From: Acetobacteraceae bacterium
GTDB taxonomy: Bacteria > Pseudomonadota > Alphaproteobacteria > Acetobacterales > Acetobacteraceae
Direction: 5' to 3'
Length of the DNA: 64,000 nucleotides
Assembly (NCBI GenBank): GCA_022842185.1
Contig: JALHQB010000004.1
Coordinates: forward strand, 62,001-126,000
In this document: in pieces, positions 18,279 through 26,625 of the stretch
Layout of the letters: each line of letters begins with the position of its first letter
Position numbering within the stretch: position 1 is the first letter of the stretch
Made by a program: the position numbers and the translations under genes
Notes under the pieces: generated by a model
The model's input: only the letters and a program-made list of their open reading frames with translations
What the model was told of the DNA's origin: nothing
Database searches by the model: none

Positions 18279-19244
18279 TCACGCCGCGCGCGCCTTCGCC
18301 CGGAATGCATTCAGCGACCCACCCCGCAGCAACGCCGACGGCAGCCCACGCCCGAGGATCGTCTCCGCAAGGTGCCCCGCCGCGATCAGCGCATCGATGT
18401 CGATGCCGGTGCTGATCCCCATTTCCTCGCACAGCAGCACGAGTTCTTCTGTCGCGATGTTGCCCGGCGCGCCGGGATGCCCGGCGAAGGGGCAACCACC
18501 GGTGCCGCCCACCGCCGCGTCGAATTCCGCGACGCCCATCCGCAGGCCGGCATAGGCGTTGGCGATGCCGAGGCCCCGGGTGTCGTGCAGATGCAGGGAA
18601 ATCGCCTGGCCGGGCCAGCGCGACCGCACCTCTCCCACCACGCGCTCGATTTGGCCTGGATTGGCCCAGCCCATCGAATCCGCAAGCGAGATACGCTCGA
18701 TCACGCAGCCGGTCTCGGCGGCCAGCGCCATCACGTCCGACACCGCGGCGATCGCCTGGGCCGGCGTCACGTCGCCCTGGAAATTGCAACCGAAGACGGC
18801 TTGGACCGAGGCACGGGTGACCGGCACGCCGGCAGCCTGATGCTCGGCGATGTTCTCGCGCATCGCCGCGATCTGGCCGGCCCGATCGCGGCGCAGGTTC
18901 TTGAGCGAAAACGCCTCGGACGCCGCGACGGTGATCGACCCGTGGATCGAAAGCCGATCCTTGAAGGCCAAGGCGCGCTGCAGCCCCTGCGGGTTGAACC
19001 ATAGCGCGTGGTAGATGACGCCCGGGCGGGGGGTGAAGCCGGCCACGACGGCATCCGCATCGGCCCAGCCCGGAACGCGCTTGGGGCTGACGAAGGACGC
19101 CACCTGCAACCGCGATACGCCGGTCCGGGACAGAGCGTCGATCAGCGCGATCTTGTCGGCGGTCGGGATGGGTGTGGTGGCGATCTGGAAGCCCTCGCGT
19201 GGGCCTTCCTCGGCAATGCGGACGCGGTTTGGCAGGTCGGACAT
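18279..19244 (-). CDS. Hydroxymethylglutaryl-CoA lyase-like aldolase (HMGL domain)
   Basis: 321 residues from the ATG at 19244. A GAGGAG ribosome-binding site sits 6 bases before it, whereas the ATG at 19250 directly abuts that site. TIM-barrel lyase marks: GPREG (14-18), metal ligands HLHD (218-221), GGTGGCPFAGHPGAPGN with catalytic Cys251. The usual Arg-Asp pair at the start of strand 1 (GPRDG) is Arg-Glu here, a conservative change at a metal-binding site that may alter substrate use. HMGL enzymes cleave 3-hydroxy-acyl-CoAs to acetyl-CoA and a ketone or oxo acid. It precedes the CoA-transferase and follows the GT2 gene by 33 bases. Confidence 0.9.
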   Translation of the reverse strand: MSDLPNRVRIAEEGPREGFQIATTPIPTADKIALIDALSRTGVSRLQVASFVSPKRVPGWADADAVVAGFTPRPGVIYHALWFNPQGLQRALAFKDRLSIHGSITVAASEAFSLKNLRRDRAGQIAAMRENIAEHQAAGVPVTRASVQAVFGCNFQGDVTPAQAIAAVSDVMALAAETGCVIERISLADSMGWANPGQIERVVGEVRSRWPGQAISLHLHDTRGLGIANAYAGLRMGVAEFDAAVGGTGGCPFAGHPGAPGNIATEELVLLCEEMGISTGIDIDALIAAGHLAETILGRGLPSALLRGGSLNAFRAKARAA

Positions 19245-19277
19245 GACCATCTCCTCGGGCTTGGCGGTTCGGCCGGT

Positions 19278-20255
19278 TCAGCCATCATCATCGCCCGGCG
19301 GCGCCGGGATGGCGAGATAGGCCAGCACGCGCGTCTCCAGCCGACCGCGCGACACGGTATCGAGGATCAGCCCGCAGACCATCGACAACGCGCCCAGGAT
19401 CGCCAGCCCCGTCGCCAGCATGGCTGTCGGGAAGCGCGGCACCAGCCCGGTCTCCACATAGGTCGCCAGCAGCGGCACCGCCAGGATGACGGCAAGCGCA
19501 AGCTGCGCCGCGCCGGCCCCGGCGAAGAAGGCAAGCGGCCTTTCGCGCTGCACCAGCAGCAGGATGGTGCGCAGGATGCGCATGCCGTCGCGCCAGGTGT
19601 TCAGCTTGCTGACCGAACCGACCGGACGTTCCTTGTAGCGCGTCCGCACCTCGCCCACCGGCAGGCGCAGTTCCAGGGCATGGACGGTGAATTCGGTCTC
19701 CGTCTCGAATCCTGAAGCCAGCGCAGGGAAGGACTTCACGAAGCGGCGAGAGAAGACGCGATAGCCGGAAAGCATGTCGGTGATGCGGTCGCCGAAGATG
19801 CGCCGGACCATCCCCGTCAGCATGCGGTTGCCGAAGCGATGGCCGCGGCGATAGGCGTGGCCGGCATCGGCTTTGGTCACGCGCACCGCCGTGACCATGT
19901 CCAACCGGTCCGCCAGCAGCAGGCGGACCATCTCAGGTGCGGCAGCGGCGTCGTAGGTATCGTCGCCATCGACCAGCACATAGGCGTCGGCCTGAATGTC
20001 GGCGAACATCCGGCGGACGACGTTTCCCTTGCCTTGCAGGGTCTCGGTGCGCACCACGGCGCCAGCCGCCGCCGCGACCTCGCGCGTCCGGTCAGTCGAG
20101 TTGTTGTCATAGACATACACGGTTGCGCCGGGCAGCGCCGCGCGGAAGGCGGCGACCACCCGCGGTACGGCCACCTCCTCGTTGAAGCAGGGGATCAGGA
20201 CTGCGATGCGCGTCCCTGCCGCCCTGCCGCGACCGTCCATTCCAGCCATGTCCAT
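19278..20255 (-). CDS. Family 2 glycosyltransferase with C-terminal membrane helices (polyprenyl-phosphate type)
   Basis: 325 residues from ATG 20255 (20249 and 20240 are alternatives). The GT-A domain opens with RIAVLIPCFNEE, has VYDNNSTD and the nucleotide-binding VLVDGDDTYD. The C-terminal third has two hydrophobic helices (LAFFAGAGAAQLALAVIL and LATGLAILGALSMVCGLIL), as in dolichol-phosphate-mannose synthase-like enzymes that charge a lipid carrier. The frame stays open far upstream to 21749, but that part is a shadow of the membrane protein gene. It lies 23 bases after the membrane-protein stop, and the pair probably builds and uses a lipid-linked sugar. Confidence 0.9.
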   Translation of the reverse strand: MDMAGMDGRGRAAGTRIAVLIPCFNEEVAVPRVVAAFRAALPGATVYVYDNNSTDRTREVAAAAGAVVRTETLQGKGNVVRRMFADIQADAYVLVDGDDTYDAAAAPEMVRLLLADRLDMVTAVRVTKADAGHAYRRGHRFGNRMLTGMVRRIFGDRITDMLSGYRVFSRRFVKSFPALASGFETETEFTVHALELRLPVGEVRTRYKERPVGSVSKLNTWRDGMRILRTILLLVQRERPLAFFAGAGAAQLALAVILAVPLLATYVETGLVPRFPTAMLATGLAILGALSMVCGLILDTVSRGRLETRVLAYLAIPAPPGDDDG

Positions 20256-20278
20256 GCGCCCGCGGAAACCTGGCTGCT

Positions 20279-22096
20279 TCACTGCCCGATACAACGCGCC
20301 TCGGCCAGTACCGCATCGCCGCGCAGGCGTACCAAGCCGTCCGGCGGAAGGGTGAAGCGAAAACGGCCACCCGGTTGCGGCTCGGCCGGCGGATCGGCCT
20401 CCAGGCGGTCCTGGCCGGGCGCAAGGACCTCGCCGATCTGGCAACCGGCGCCGAAATCCAGCAGCGCCTGGCCATCCGCCCGCAACCCGCGCCGCCCGGC
20501 GCTCTGCCATCCTGGCCCTGCGGCCTGACATAGATGCCGCGCCGGCCCGGCGTGGCGCAGGGGTGGTGGCGGGTCGGTCCTGCCTGCCCGGACGACAGGG
20601 CAGACCAGCGGCCCGACGCCCGCCGGCGACCAGTTGGTGCAGACCCGTCGGCACGCGTCGGTCGCCGCCGACAGCCCGTGGGGGTCCAGCAATTCCAACC
20701 CTCGCCCGTCCCCCGGCGCGACGGCGTAGAGCGGCGCCGACCCGGCGATGAGCGCGGCCAGTGCCGCCCGGTCGGGCGCGCCACCGACCTCGGCGAGCCC
20801 GGTCAAACTCCACAGCCCGGTCTCCGCCGGCAGACCGGTCGCGAGGAAGGCGGTCGGCTTGGATGTGCCCAGGACCGCCGCGCCGGGCGCCAGTGCCGGC
20901 CAATCCACGGCCAAATAACGGTCGCCAAGCGGCGCGCGCAGCGCCGGGACAGGCTTGGTCAGCGGGAATGCCGCCAGCACCGCAACGGCCGCGGCGGTCG
21001 TCGCGACCCGAATCGGCAGGGCGGTCAGCGCCGCGATCAGCAACACCGGCGCCAGTGCTTCCATGACGAAGGCGTAGCGATAGATCGAGAAGACCGGCAG
21101 CCAGATCGCATAGGCCACGAGGAAGAAGGCCACGACGGGCAGCGCGCCCGGCCGCGCCGGCGCGCCGCGCAGGAATGGCAGCGCGACGGCGGCCAGCAGA
21201 CCGGCGGCGATGCGCGGATCGCGCATGCGCTCCTCCGTGACGCGTGGCAGGTCCGACACGGCCCAGAGGAAGGGGCGGATCATCGCGTCGGTCAGCGTCG
21301 CGGGCATGAACTGCAGGTCGCGGCCGGCGCGCGGAATGCCGGCCCCGGCGTCGAACCAGTCGTTGAAGTACGGGAACACCGGGTTGCCGGTGAGCATGGC
21401 CAGATGGCCGGCCCACCAGCCGCCGGTGACCACGATGCCGGCCAATCCACCCACCGCGCAGGCGAGCAGCGCGACCGGCAGCCGCCGATCCCAACCGATG
21501 GTCATGACGATCATGGCGGCGATCGCCGGCGCGAATGGCGCGTTGGTCAGTTTCAGCCCGATCGCCGCGCCGCAGGCGAGGCCCGCCAGCGCCGCCCCCC
21601 GCCACGGATGCCCCAAGGCTGGCCGCAACAGCATCAGGACACCGACCAGCACCATTCCGCCGGTCACGACATCGCCGGAGGTGGTGCCCACCTGGCTGCG
21701 GAACACCGCCCCGCCCGCCGCGCCGATCGTGGCCAACACCGCGAGCCATTCATGGGCCAGGATGCGTCGCGCGCAGCGCCAGACGACCCAGAGCACAGCC
21801 CCCGCGGGCAACCCCATCAGGAAAGCGATCAGCCGCGGCCAGTCGTTCAGCCGCCACAGCAGCCACGCGAATGGGATGTCGGGCAGGGGGTTGTGGAAGC
21901 CCTGCATCCCCGCCGGCAGGACATCGAAGGGCCGATCCACCAGCAGCCGCCATGGCGCATAGACATGGTAGTTCTGGGCGTCCCAGCCGCGATCCGCGCC
22001 CAGCACCACGGAGGCGATGCCGCAGCACAGCATCAGCAGGACCAGCACCGGCACGCCGGACGCCGCGCCCGGCAGCGCCCCGCCCGGCGCCATCAT
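20279..22096 (-). CDS. Large polytopic membrane protein, GT-C-like
   Basis: 605 residues. The first 400 residues carry about ten hydrophobic segments. An Asp-containing first loop follows helix 1 (GADRGWDAQNYHVYAPW), the typical position of the catalytic acidic residue in GT-C glycosyltransferases that use polyprenyl-phosphate sugars. The C-terminal 200 residues are a soluble, presumably periplasmic domain. The start overlaps the methyltransferase stop by four bases (ATGA), and a lipid-carrier glycosyltransferase follows, which supports a GT-C role. No named family can be assigned from motifs alone. Confidence 0.75.
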   Translation of the reverse strand: MMAPGGALPGAASGVPVLVLLMLCCGIASVVLGADRGWDAQNYHVYAPWRLLVDRPFDVLPAGMQGFHNPLPDIPFAWLLWRLNDWPRLIAFLMGLPAGAVLWVVWRCARRILAHEWLAVLATIGAAGGAVFRSQVGTTSGDVVTGGMVLVGVLMLLRPALGHPWRGAALAGLACGAAIGLKLTNAPFAPAIAAMIVMTIGWDRRLPVALLACAVGGLAGIVVTGGWWAGHLAMLTGNPVFPYFNDWFDAGAGIPRAGRDLQFMPATLTDAMIRPFLWAVSDLPRVTEERMRDPRIAAGLLAAVALPFLRGAPARPGALPVVAFFLVAYAIWLPVFSIYRYAFVMEALAPVLLIAALTALPIRVATTAAAVAVLAAFPLTKPVPALRAPLGDRYLAVDWPALAPGAAVLGTSKPTAFLATGLPAETGLWSLTGLAEVGGAPDRAALAALIAGSAPLYAVAPGDGRGLELLDPHGLSAATDACRRVCTNWSPAGVGPLVCPVVRAGRTDPPPPLRHAGPARHLCQAAGPGWQSAGRRGLRADGQALLDFGAGCQIGEVLAPGQDRLEADPPAEPQPGGRFRFTLPPDGLVRLRGDAVLAEARCIGQ

Positions 22097-22701
22097 GTGC
22101 GCCGGAACACAACGATCAGGTTGTTGGCGGGCATTTCGGTGACCATGGCCGGCCCGAAGCCGTGCCCGGCCGCCAGCGTGGCGACGTCTTCGAGGTCACG
22201 CACGCCCCAATCCGGGTTGCGCGCGCGCAGATCGGCGTCGAAGTCGGCATTGGACGGCGCGGTATGCGCGCCACCGCGCCGATAGGGCCCATACAGCAAC
22301 AGCGGCGCACCGGGCGTCAGCGTGGCTGCGGCACCGCGAAGCAGCCCCTCGGTCGCGGACCAGGGCGCGATGTGGATCATGTTGATGCAGACCACCGCAT
22401 CGGCGCCGGTGATCGGCCATGGTGTCGCCGCGGCGTCGATCGCCAGCGCCGGCAGGATGTTGGGCAGGCCGCGATCGGCCACCCAGGCGTCGATGCTCGC
22501 GCGCGCGTCGGCATCGGGGTCGCTTGGCTGGAACATGAGGCCCGGTAGGGCGGCGGCGAAATGGATGGCATGCTCGCCGGACCCGCTCGCCACCTCCAGC
22601 ACCCGCCCGGTCGGCGGCAGATGGGCGCGCAGCGCGTCGAGGATGGGGTCACGGTTGCGTGCGGCGGCGGGGGCGAAGCGGCGCAGGTCTGGACGTGTCA
22701 T
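22093..22701 (-). CDS. DUF938 family class I SAM-dependent methyltransferase-like protein
   Basis: 202 residues from ATG 22701; longer frames to 22890 add an N-terminus unlike the family. The start RRFAPAAARNRDPIL and the SAM-binding motif VLEVASGSGEHAIHFA are diagnostic of DUF938 proteins, with INMIHIAPW and LLLYGPYRRGG following. No reaction is established for the family as far as I know. It is translationally coupled (ATGA) to the membrane protein downstream. Confidence 0.85.
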   Translation of the reverse strand: MTRPDLRRFAPAAARNRDPILDALRAHLPPTGRVLEVASGSGEHAIHFAAALPGLMFQPSDPDADARASIDAWVADRGLPNILPALAIDAAATPWPITGADAVVCINMIHIAPWSATEGLLRGAAATLTPGAPLLLYGPYRRGGAHTAPSNADFDADLRARNPDWGVRDLEDVATLAAGHGFGPAMVTEMPANNLIVVFRRT

Positions 22702-22894
22702 GAGACATGGCATCCCGCGATGCGCCGCCGCTGGCAAGCGCCGGGTGGGTCGAGGCCGGTTTCGCCAGATATGAACCCGCGCCAGACGGCGACGCGACCT
22801 CGGGCCATTTCCATCCCGGTCAGGATTTGTGAGCCAAGGCCGCGCTGCTCCGCTCCCCGACAACGCGGTGCGGTTCGGAGTATCCGGCATCCGC

Positions 22895-22926
22895 CCTTGG
22901 CGGCCCTCATCACGGAGGCGCCAAGG
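22895..22926. terminator. Hairpin downstream of the GST gene
   Basis: Perfect 8-bp inverted repeat CCTTGGCG / CGCCAAGG (22895-22902 and 22919-22926) separated by 16 bases. It lies just past the GST stop on the minus strand. No T-tract follows, so termination is only a suggestion. Confidence 0.35.
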
Positions 22927-22944
22927 CCGGTGCGGTCGCGATGT

Positions 22945-23535
22945 TCAGGCCGGCGGCATCGTCTGCGCCATGGGCGGCAGCTTCACCACGCGTTCGTACC
23001 AGGCCGTGAGCTTCGGATGCCCGGGGCGCCACGGCTCGTTTGGATAGCGGAAATCGAGATAGCCGAGCGCACAAGCCACCGTGATGTCCCCGATGGTCTC
23101 CAATTCGCCGAGCGTTTCCTTCTCCAGCGCGTCCAGGGCGCGCGTCACCTTCGCCTGCTGGCCGGCGATGTATTCCTTGCGCCCGTCATCCTGCGGCAGC
23201 GCGATTTCACGCCGGCGCGGCTGGGTCGCGTCCAGGATGCCATCGCCCAGCGCGGCAAGCGTCAGTGCGCGCCAGCGCGCGGGGCCGGATGCGGGGATGC
23301 AGGGTGGCGCATCGCCCAGGCTGTCGATGTATTCGCAGACCACCGGGCTGTCATACAGCACCTGCCCGTCATCGGTGACGAAGGTCGGGATCTTCGACAG
23401 CGGGTTCAACGCGGCGAGCTCCGCGGAGGAGGTCGCGACCGTCCACATCTCGATACGGCTGTCCACGCCCCGCTTGATCGCAAGCGCGCGGCATTTGCGG
23501 ACATAGGGGCTGGCGGGCGACATGGTGAGCTTCAT
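22945..23535 (-). CDS. Glutathione S-transferase family protein
   Basis: 196 residues from ATG 23535. The thioredoxin-like N-terminal domain opens with MKLTMSPASPYVRKCR, has the cis-proline segment NPLSKIPTFV and the glutathione gamma-glutamyl-binding DSPVVCEYID. The C-terminal helical domain ends in KLTAWYERV. The residue expected to activate glutathione is Ser in SPASPYV, as in many bacterial GSTs. It is divergent from the dienelactone hydrolase, with 94 bases between the starts. A detoxification role is inferred. Confidence 0.92.
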   Translation of the reverse strand: MKLTMSPASPYVRKCRALAIKRGVDSRIEMWTVATSSAELAALNPLSKIPTFVTDDGQVLYDSPVVCEYIDSLGDAPPCIPASGPARWRALTLAALGDGILDATQPRRREIALPQDDGRKEYIAGQQAKVTRALDALEKETLGELETIGDITVACALGYLDFRYPNEPWRPGHPKLTAWYERVVKLPPMAQTMPPA

Positions 23536-23629
23536 GCGGCGTTTCCTCGATTGCGGATGACGCGACTGTCCACCGCCCATCGCCATCCGTCCAGACGGGG
23601 GCTAGCCTGGGGGCAACGGAGGACGCCGC

Positions 23630-24376
23630 ATGATCGAAACCATCGAGGACATCCCCACGCGCGACGGCGCGATGGAGACCTTCATCGCCCGTCCCGAACG
23701 CGGGGGCCTGTATCCCGCCGTGCTGATGCTTATGGACGCGCCGGGCATCCGGGAGGAACTGCACGACATGGCCCGCCGGCTGGCTTCCGTCGGCTTCTGC
23801 GTGCTGCTGCCGAACCTGTATTATCGCGCGGGACGTGACACCAAGTTCGGCCCGGGCGTGCTGGTGATGGGCGACCCCGACCGCGACCGCATGCGCGCGA
23901 TCCGCACCAAAATGACGATCCCGCCAGTGATGGGCGACGTCGCCGACATGATCGCGTATCTCGACCGCAGCGGCATCGCGGCGCCCGGCCCGATCGGCGC
24001 GCATGGCTACTGCATGTCCGGTCCCTATGCGTTGGCGGCAGCCGCGCGTTTTCCGGGCCGGGTCGCCGCCGCCGCGTCGTTCTACGGCACCTGGCTGGTC
24101 AGCGATGCGGAGGAAAGCCCACATCTGACGTTCGGTCGGGGCCGCGCGGAATTCTACATCTCCTGCGCCGAGCACGATGAACTGGCGCCGCTGCCGATGG
24201 TGGCGGAACTGCGCGCGCTGTTCGAGGCCTCCGGCGCGGCGGGCGAGTTGGAAATCCACCCCGCTGTGCATCACGGCTTCGCCTTCCCGCAGCGCCATTG
24301 CTACGACAAGCCTGCCGCGGAACGGCATTGGGAACGGTTGATCGCGCTGTATCGTCGGCGGCTGGGCGGCGGCTGA
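23630..24376 (+). CDS. Dienelactone hydrolase family protein
   Basis: 248 residues with an alpha/beta-hydrolase fold. The nucleophile is Cys128 in GYCMSG, the dienelactone-hydrolase signature, and a late HHGF segment provides the catalytic His. Classical members open dienelactone in chlorocatechol degradation; many relatives are general carboxylesterases. The upstream GST is divergent and the downstream MFS gene starts 10 bases later, suggesting co-transcription with the exporter. No ring-cleavage genes are nearby, so an aromatic pathway is not supported. Confidence 0.92.
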   Translation: MIETIEDIPTRDGAMETFIARPERGGLYPAVLMLMDAPGIREELHDMARRLASVGFCVLLPNLYYRAGRDTKFGPGVLVMGDPDRDRMRAIRTKMTIPPVMGDVADMIAYLDRSGIAAPGPIGAHGYCMSGPYALAAAARFPGRVAAAASFYGTWLVSDAEESPHLTFGRGRAEFYISCAEHDELAPLPMVAELRALFEASGAAGELEIHPAVHHGFAFPQRHCYDKPAAERHWERLIALYRRRLGGG

Positions 24377-24386
24377 GGCCAGCCGC

Positions 24387-25553
24387 GTGCCGACCATGCC
24401 CTGGGCACTGCTCGCCGCGGGGTGTCTCGCCATGTTCGCGGCATCGTCATCGGGCACCACGCGCGCGCCATTCCTGATCGACATGGCGCGCGACCTGTCG
24501 GCGAGCCTGCCGCTGGTGGCGAATCTGATGGCTGTGACCTCGATCGCCTGGGGCGTTTCCTCGCTGTGTGCGGGGGCCGCTTCCGATCGCTGGGGGCGGC
24601 GGCCGTTCCTGGTGGGCGGGCCGCTTGGCTTGGCGGCCGGGCTGGTCTGCCTGTCGCTGACCGACAGCTACCTCGGCGTCGCATTCTGGGCGACGGTGGC
24701 GGGCGCCTGTGCGGGCGGATTCACGGGCGTGATCATGACGGAGGCCTCTGCCCGTACGGTGGACCGGCAGCGCGGGCGGGCGTTGGGCTGGGTGATGGCG
24801 GGTCAATCCTTCGCCTTGCTGCTCGGCGTGCCCATGGCGGCCTGGATCGGATCGTCAATCGGCTGGCGCGGGGTGAACCAGGTGGTCGCGGGCGTGGCGG
24901 TGCTCGCCGCACTTGGCCTGTTCGTGACCACGTTGCGCCCGGCCGAAATCGCCATGCCAGGCGCACGGGTGGCACAGCCGGGCATGCGCGCCGCGATGAC
25001 GAGGCCCGTGCTTCGTTTGCTGGCCATGAGCGTCGCCGAACGCGTCTGCTACGGCCTGACCGTCGTCTACTTCGCCACCTTCCTGCAGACGACCTATGGC
25101 CTGACGCCGGCGGGCGTGGCGCTGCCGCTCGGCATCGTCGCGCTTGGGAACATCCTGGGGACCGTGCTGGGCGGACAGGCGGCGGACCGGCTGCCCGATC
25201 GGTCGCGGACCTTCGCCATTGCCATGATCGCATCCGGCGCCGCGGCGATGGCGCTGTTCGGCTGGACGCCGGGGCTGGCGGGGACTGTGGCGCTCGGCTT
25301 CGGATATGCCATCTCCAGCGCGATGGCACGGCCGAGCCTGATGGCGGCGCTGGCCAATGTGCCGGAGGAAGTGCGCGGCACCGTTCTGGGCCTGAATGTC
25401 ACCGCGGCGAGCGTCGGGTGGCTCGGTGCCGCATCGCTGGGCGGTTGGATCATGGCCGGTATCGGATTTGTGGGCTTTGGCCCCTTCGCGCTGGGGGTCG
25501 CACTGGTCGCCGCACTTCTTGCCTTGACGGGACGCAACCATCGCCACGCCTGA
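24387..25553 (+). CDS. MFS transporter (12-helix drug/metabolite exporter type)
   Basis: 388 residues. The likely start is GTG 24387 with GAGG 8 bases upstream; ATG 24396 is less well spaced. Twelve hydrophobic segments are visible, with the loop 2-3 motif GAASDRWGRRPFLVGG and motif C-like GQSFALLLGVPMAAW. The upper half resembles arabinose/drug antiporters of the DHA1 group. It follows the dienelactone hydrolase closely. Substrate unknown. Confidence 0.9.
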   Translation: MPTMPWALLAAGCLAMFAASSSGTTRAPFLIDMARDLSASLPLVANLMAVTSIAWGVSSLCAGAASDRWGRRPFLVGGPLGLAAGLVCLSLTDSYLGVAFWATVAGACAGGFTGVIMTEASARTVDRQRGRALGWVMAGQSFALLLGVPMAAWIGSSIGWRGVNQVVAGVAVLAALGLFVTTLRPAEIAMPGARVAQPGMRAAMTRPVLRLLAMSVAERVCYGLTVVYFATFLQTTYGLTPAGVALPLGIVALGNILGTVLGGQAADRLPDRSRTFAIAMIASGAAAMALFGWTPGLAGTVALGFGYAISSAMARPSLMAALANVPEEVRGTVLGLNVTAASVGWLGAASLGGWIMAGIGFVGFGPFALGVALVAALLALTGRNHRHA

Positions 25554-25714
25554 TGCGTCATAGGGCAATCGGCGCCGCCGATGCCCAACCTACCGGCAGC
25601 ACCCACTGGCCCGCGGAGGATTGCCCGCCGAAACATCGGGGCGGCAGGCCGCGCCGTGGTAAAGGCTTGTCGGACCCGACGCCGCTCGCCGGCGTTCTTC
25701 ACAAGGATCTCGCG

Positions 25715-26524
25715 ATGCACATCCGCGCCGGCTGCCAGATCATCTACGACTGCCCGCAGCCGACCCCGATGCTGCTGGCTATCAGCCCGCATCAGTCGCG
25801 ACTGCCGGACCTGGTCGGCCCGCACAAGGTGTCCTTCGATCCGCCGTTGCATTTCCTCGATTACACCGACGCCTTCGGCAATCGCTGCACGCGGATCGTG
25901 GCGCCGCAGGGCCGCACCACGATTTCAACCGAACTGGTGGTGCAGGATACGGGCCTGCCTGACCTTCTTGTCCCGGGGGCCTGGCAGCGGCCGGTGGAAC
26001 AACTGCCGGATGAAATCCTCGTCTATCTGCTTGGCAGCCGGTATTGCGACACCGACAAGATGACGGAGACCGCCTGGTCGTTGTTCGGTCACGGCCCGAC
26101 CGGCTGGGCGCGGGTGCAGGCGATCTGCGACTTCGTCCACAATCACATCGTGTTCGGCTACGAACATGCGAGCGCGACGCGGTCGGCATCCGAAGCCTAT
26201 GCGGAGCGCCGGGGTGTCTGCCGCGACTACGCGCATCTGGCGATCACACTGTGTCGCTGCGTGAACATCCCGGCGCGGTACTGCACGGGCTATCTCGGTG
26301 ACATCGGCGTCCCGCCGCCGCATGGCGTGATGGATTTCGCGGCGTGGTTCGAGGTGTATCTGGATGACCGCTGGCATACCTTCGACGCGCGCAACAACGA
26401 ACCGCGGATCGGGCGGATCCTGATGGCGCGCGGGCGCGATGCGACGGATGTGGCGATCGCGACGACCTTCGGGCCGTGTACCCTGGCGGGCTTCACGGTG
26501 TTCACGGATGAGGTCGTGGGATAA
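25715..26524 (+). CDS. Transglutaminase-like cysteine protease domain protein
   Basis: 269 residues from ATG 25715 with AAGGAT 6 bases upstream; the frame is open upstream but only as a shadow of the MFS gene. The transglutaminase core triad is visible: Cys169 in RRGVCRDYAH, His221 in DRWHTFDARN, and Asp224. An N-terminal beta-rich domain precedes it (LHFLDYTDAFGN). There is no signal peptide. Such stand-alone proteins are common in proteobacteria and are thought to be peptidases or amide-exchange enzymes. The gene ends 41 bases before the 58-bp double hairpin. Confidence 0.9.
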   Translation: MHIRAGCQIIYDCPQPTPMLLAISPHQSRLPDLVGPHKVSFDPPLHFLDYTDAFGNRCTRIVAPQGRTTISTELVVQDTGLPDLLVPGAWQRPVEQLPDEILVYLLGSRYCDTDKMTETAWSLFGHGPTGWARVQAICDFVHNHIVFGYEHASATRSASEAYAERRGVCRDYAHLAITLCRCVNIPARYCTGYLGDIGVPPPHGVMDFAAWFEVYLDDRWHTFDARNNEPRIGRILMARGRDATDVAIATTFGPCTLAGFTVFTDEVVG

Positions 26525-26565
26525 CGCCGACGCCGCACCCGCTGACGAAGGGCTGAAAGTAATCG

Positions 26566-26623
26566 CGGTCCAGGAGCCCGTCGGCTCCTGGCGGGGAGGT
26601 TTGGAGGGGCGGCGCCCCGCCAA
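26566..26623 (+). repeat. 58-bp double-hairpin element, copy 1 (bidirectional terminator)
   Basis: Two adjacent stem-loops (CCAGGAGCC..GGCTCCTGG and GGGGCGGCGCCCC-type) fill the space between convergent gene ends, only 2 bases from the minus-strand stop. The reverse complement of 54462-54519 matches it at 51 of 58 positions by hand alignment. It is therefore a dispersed element, used here as a terminator. Confidence 0.75.
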
Positions 26624-26625
26624 CA

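Noticed and set aside
20279..20700. Possible frameshift near the C-terminus of the membrane protein (a Pro/Arg-rich odd stretch)
   Set aside because: The frame resumes a sensible soluble-domain sequence and ends normally before the GT2 gene; the other frames look worse. Not enough to call it broken.
19278..21749. Single 823-residue protein containing the GT2 domain
   Set aside because: Residues before about 20255 are the wrong frame of the membrane-protein gene; GT2 similarity begins at the ATG cluster 20240-20255.
24422..26524. 700-residue frame ending in the transglutaminase domain
   Set aside because: The upstream part overlaps the MFS gene in another frame; a good ribosome-binding site and the domain start at 25715.
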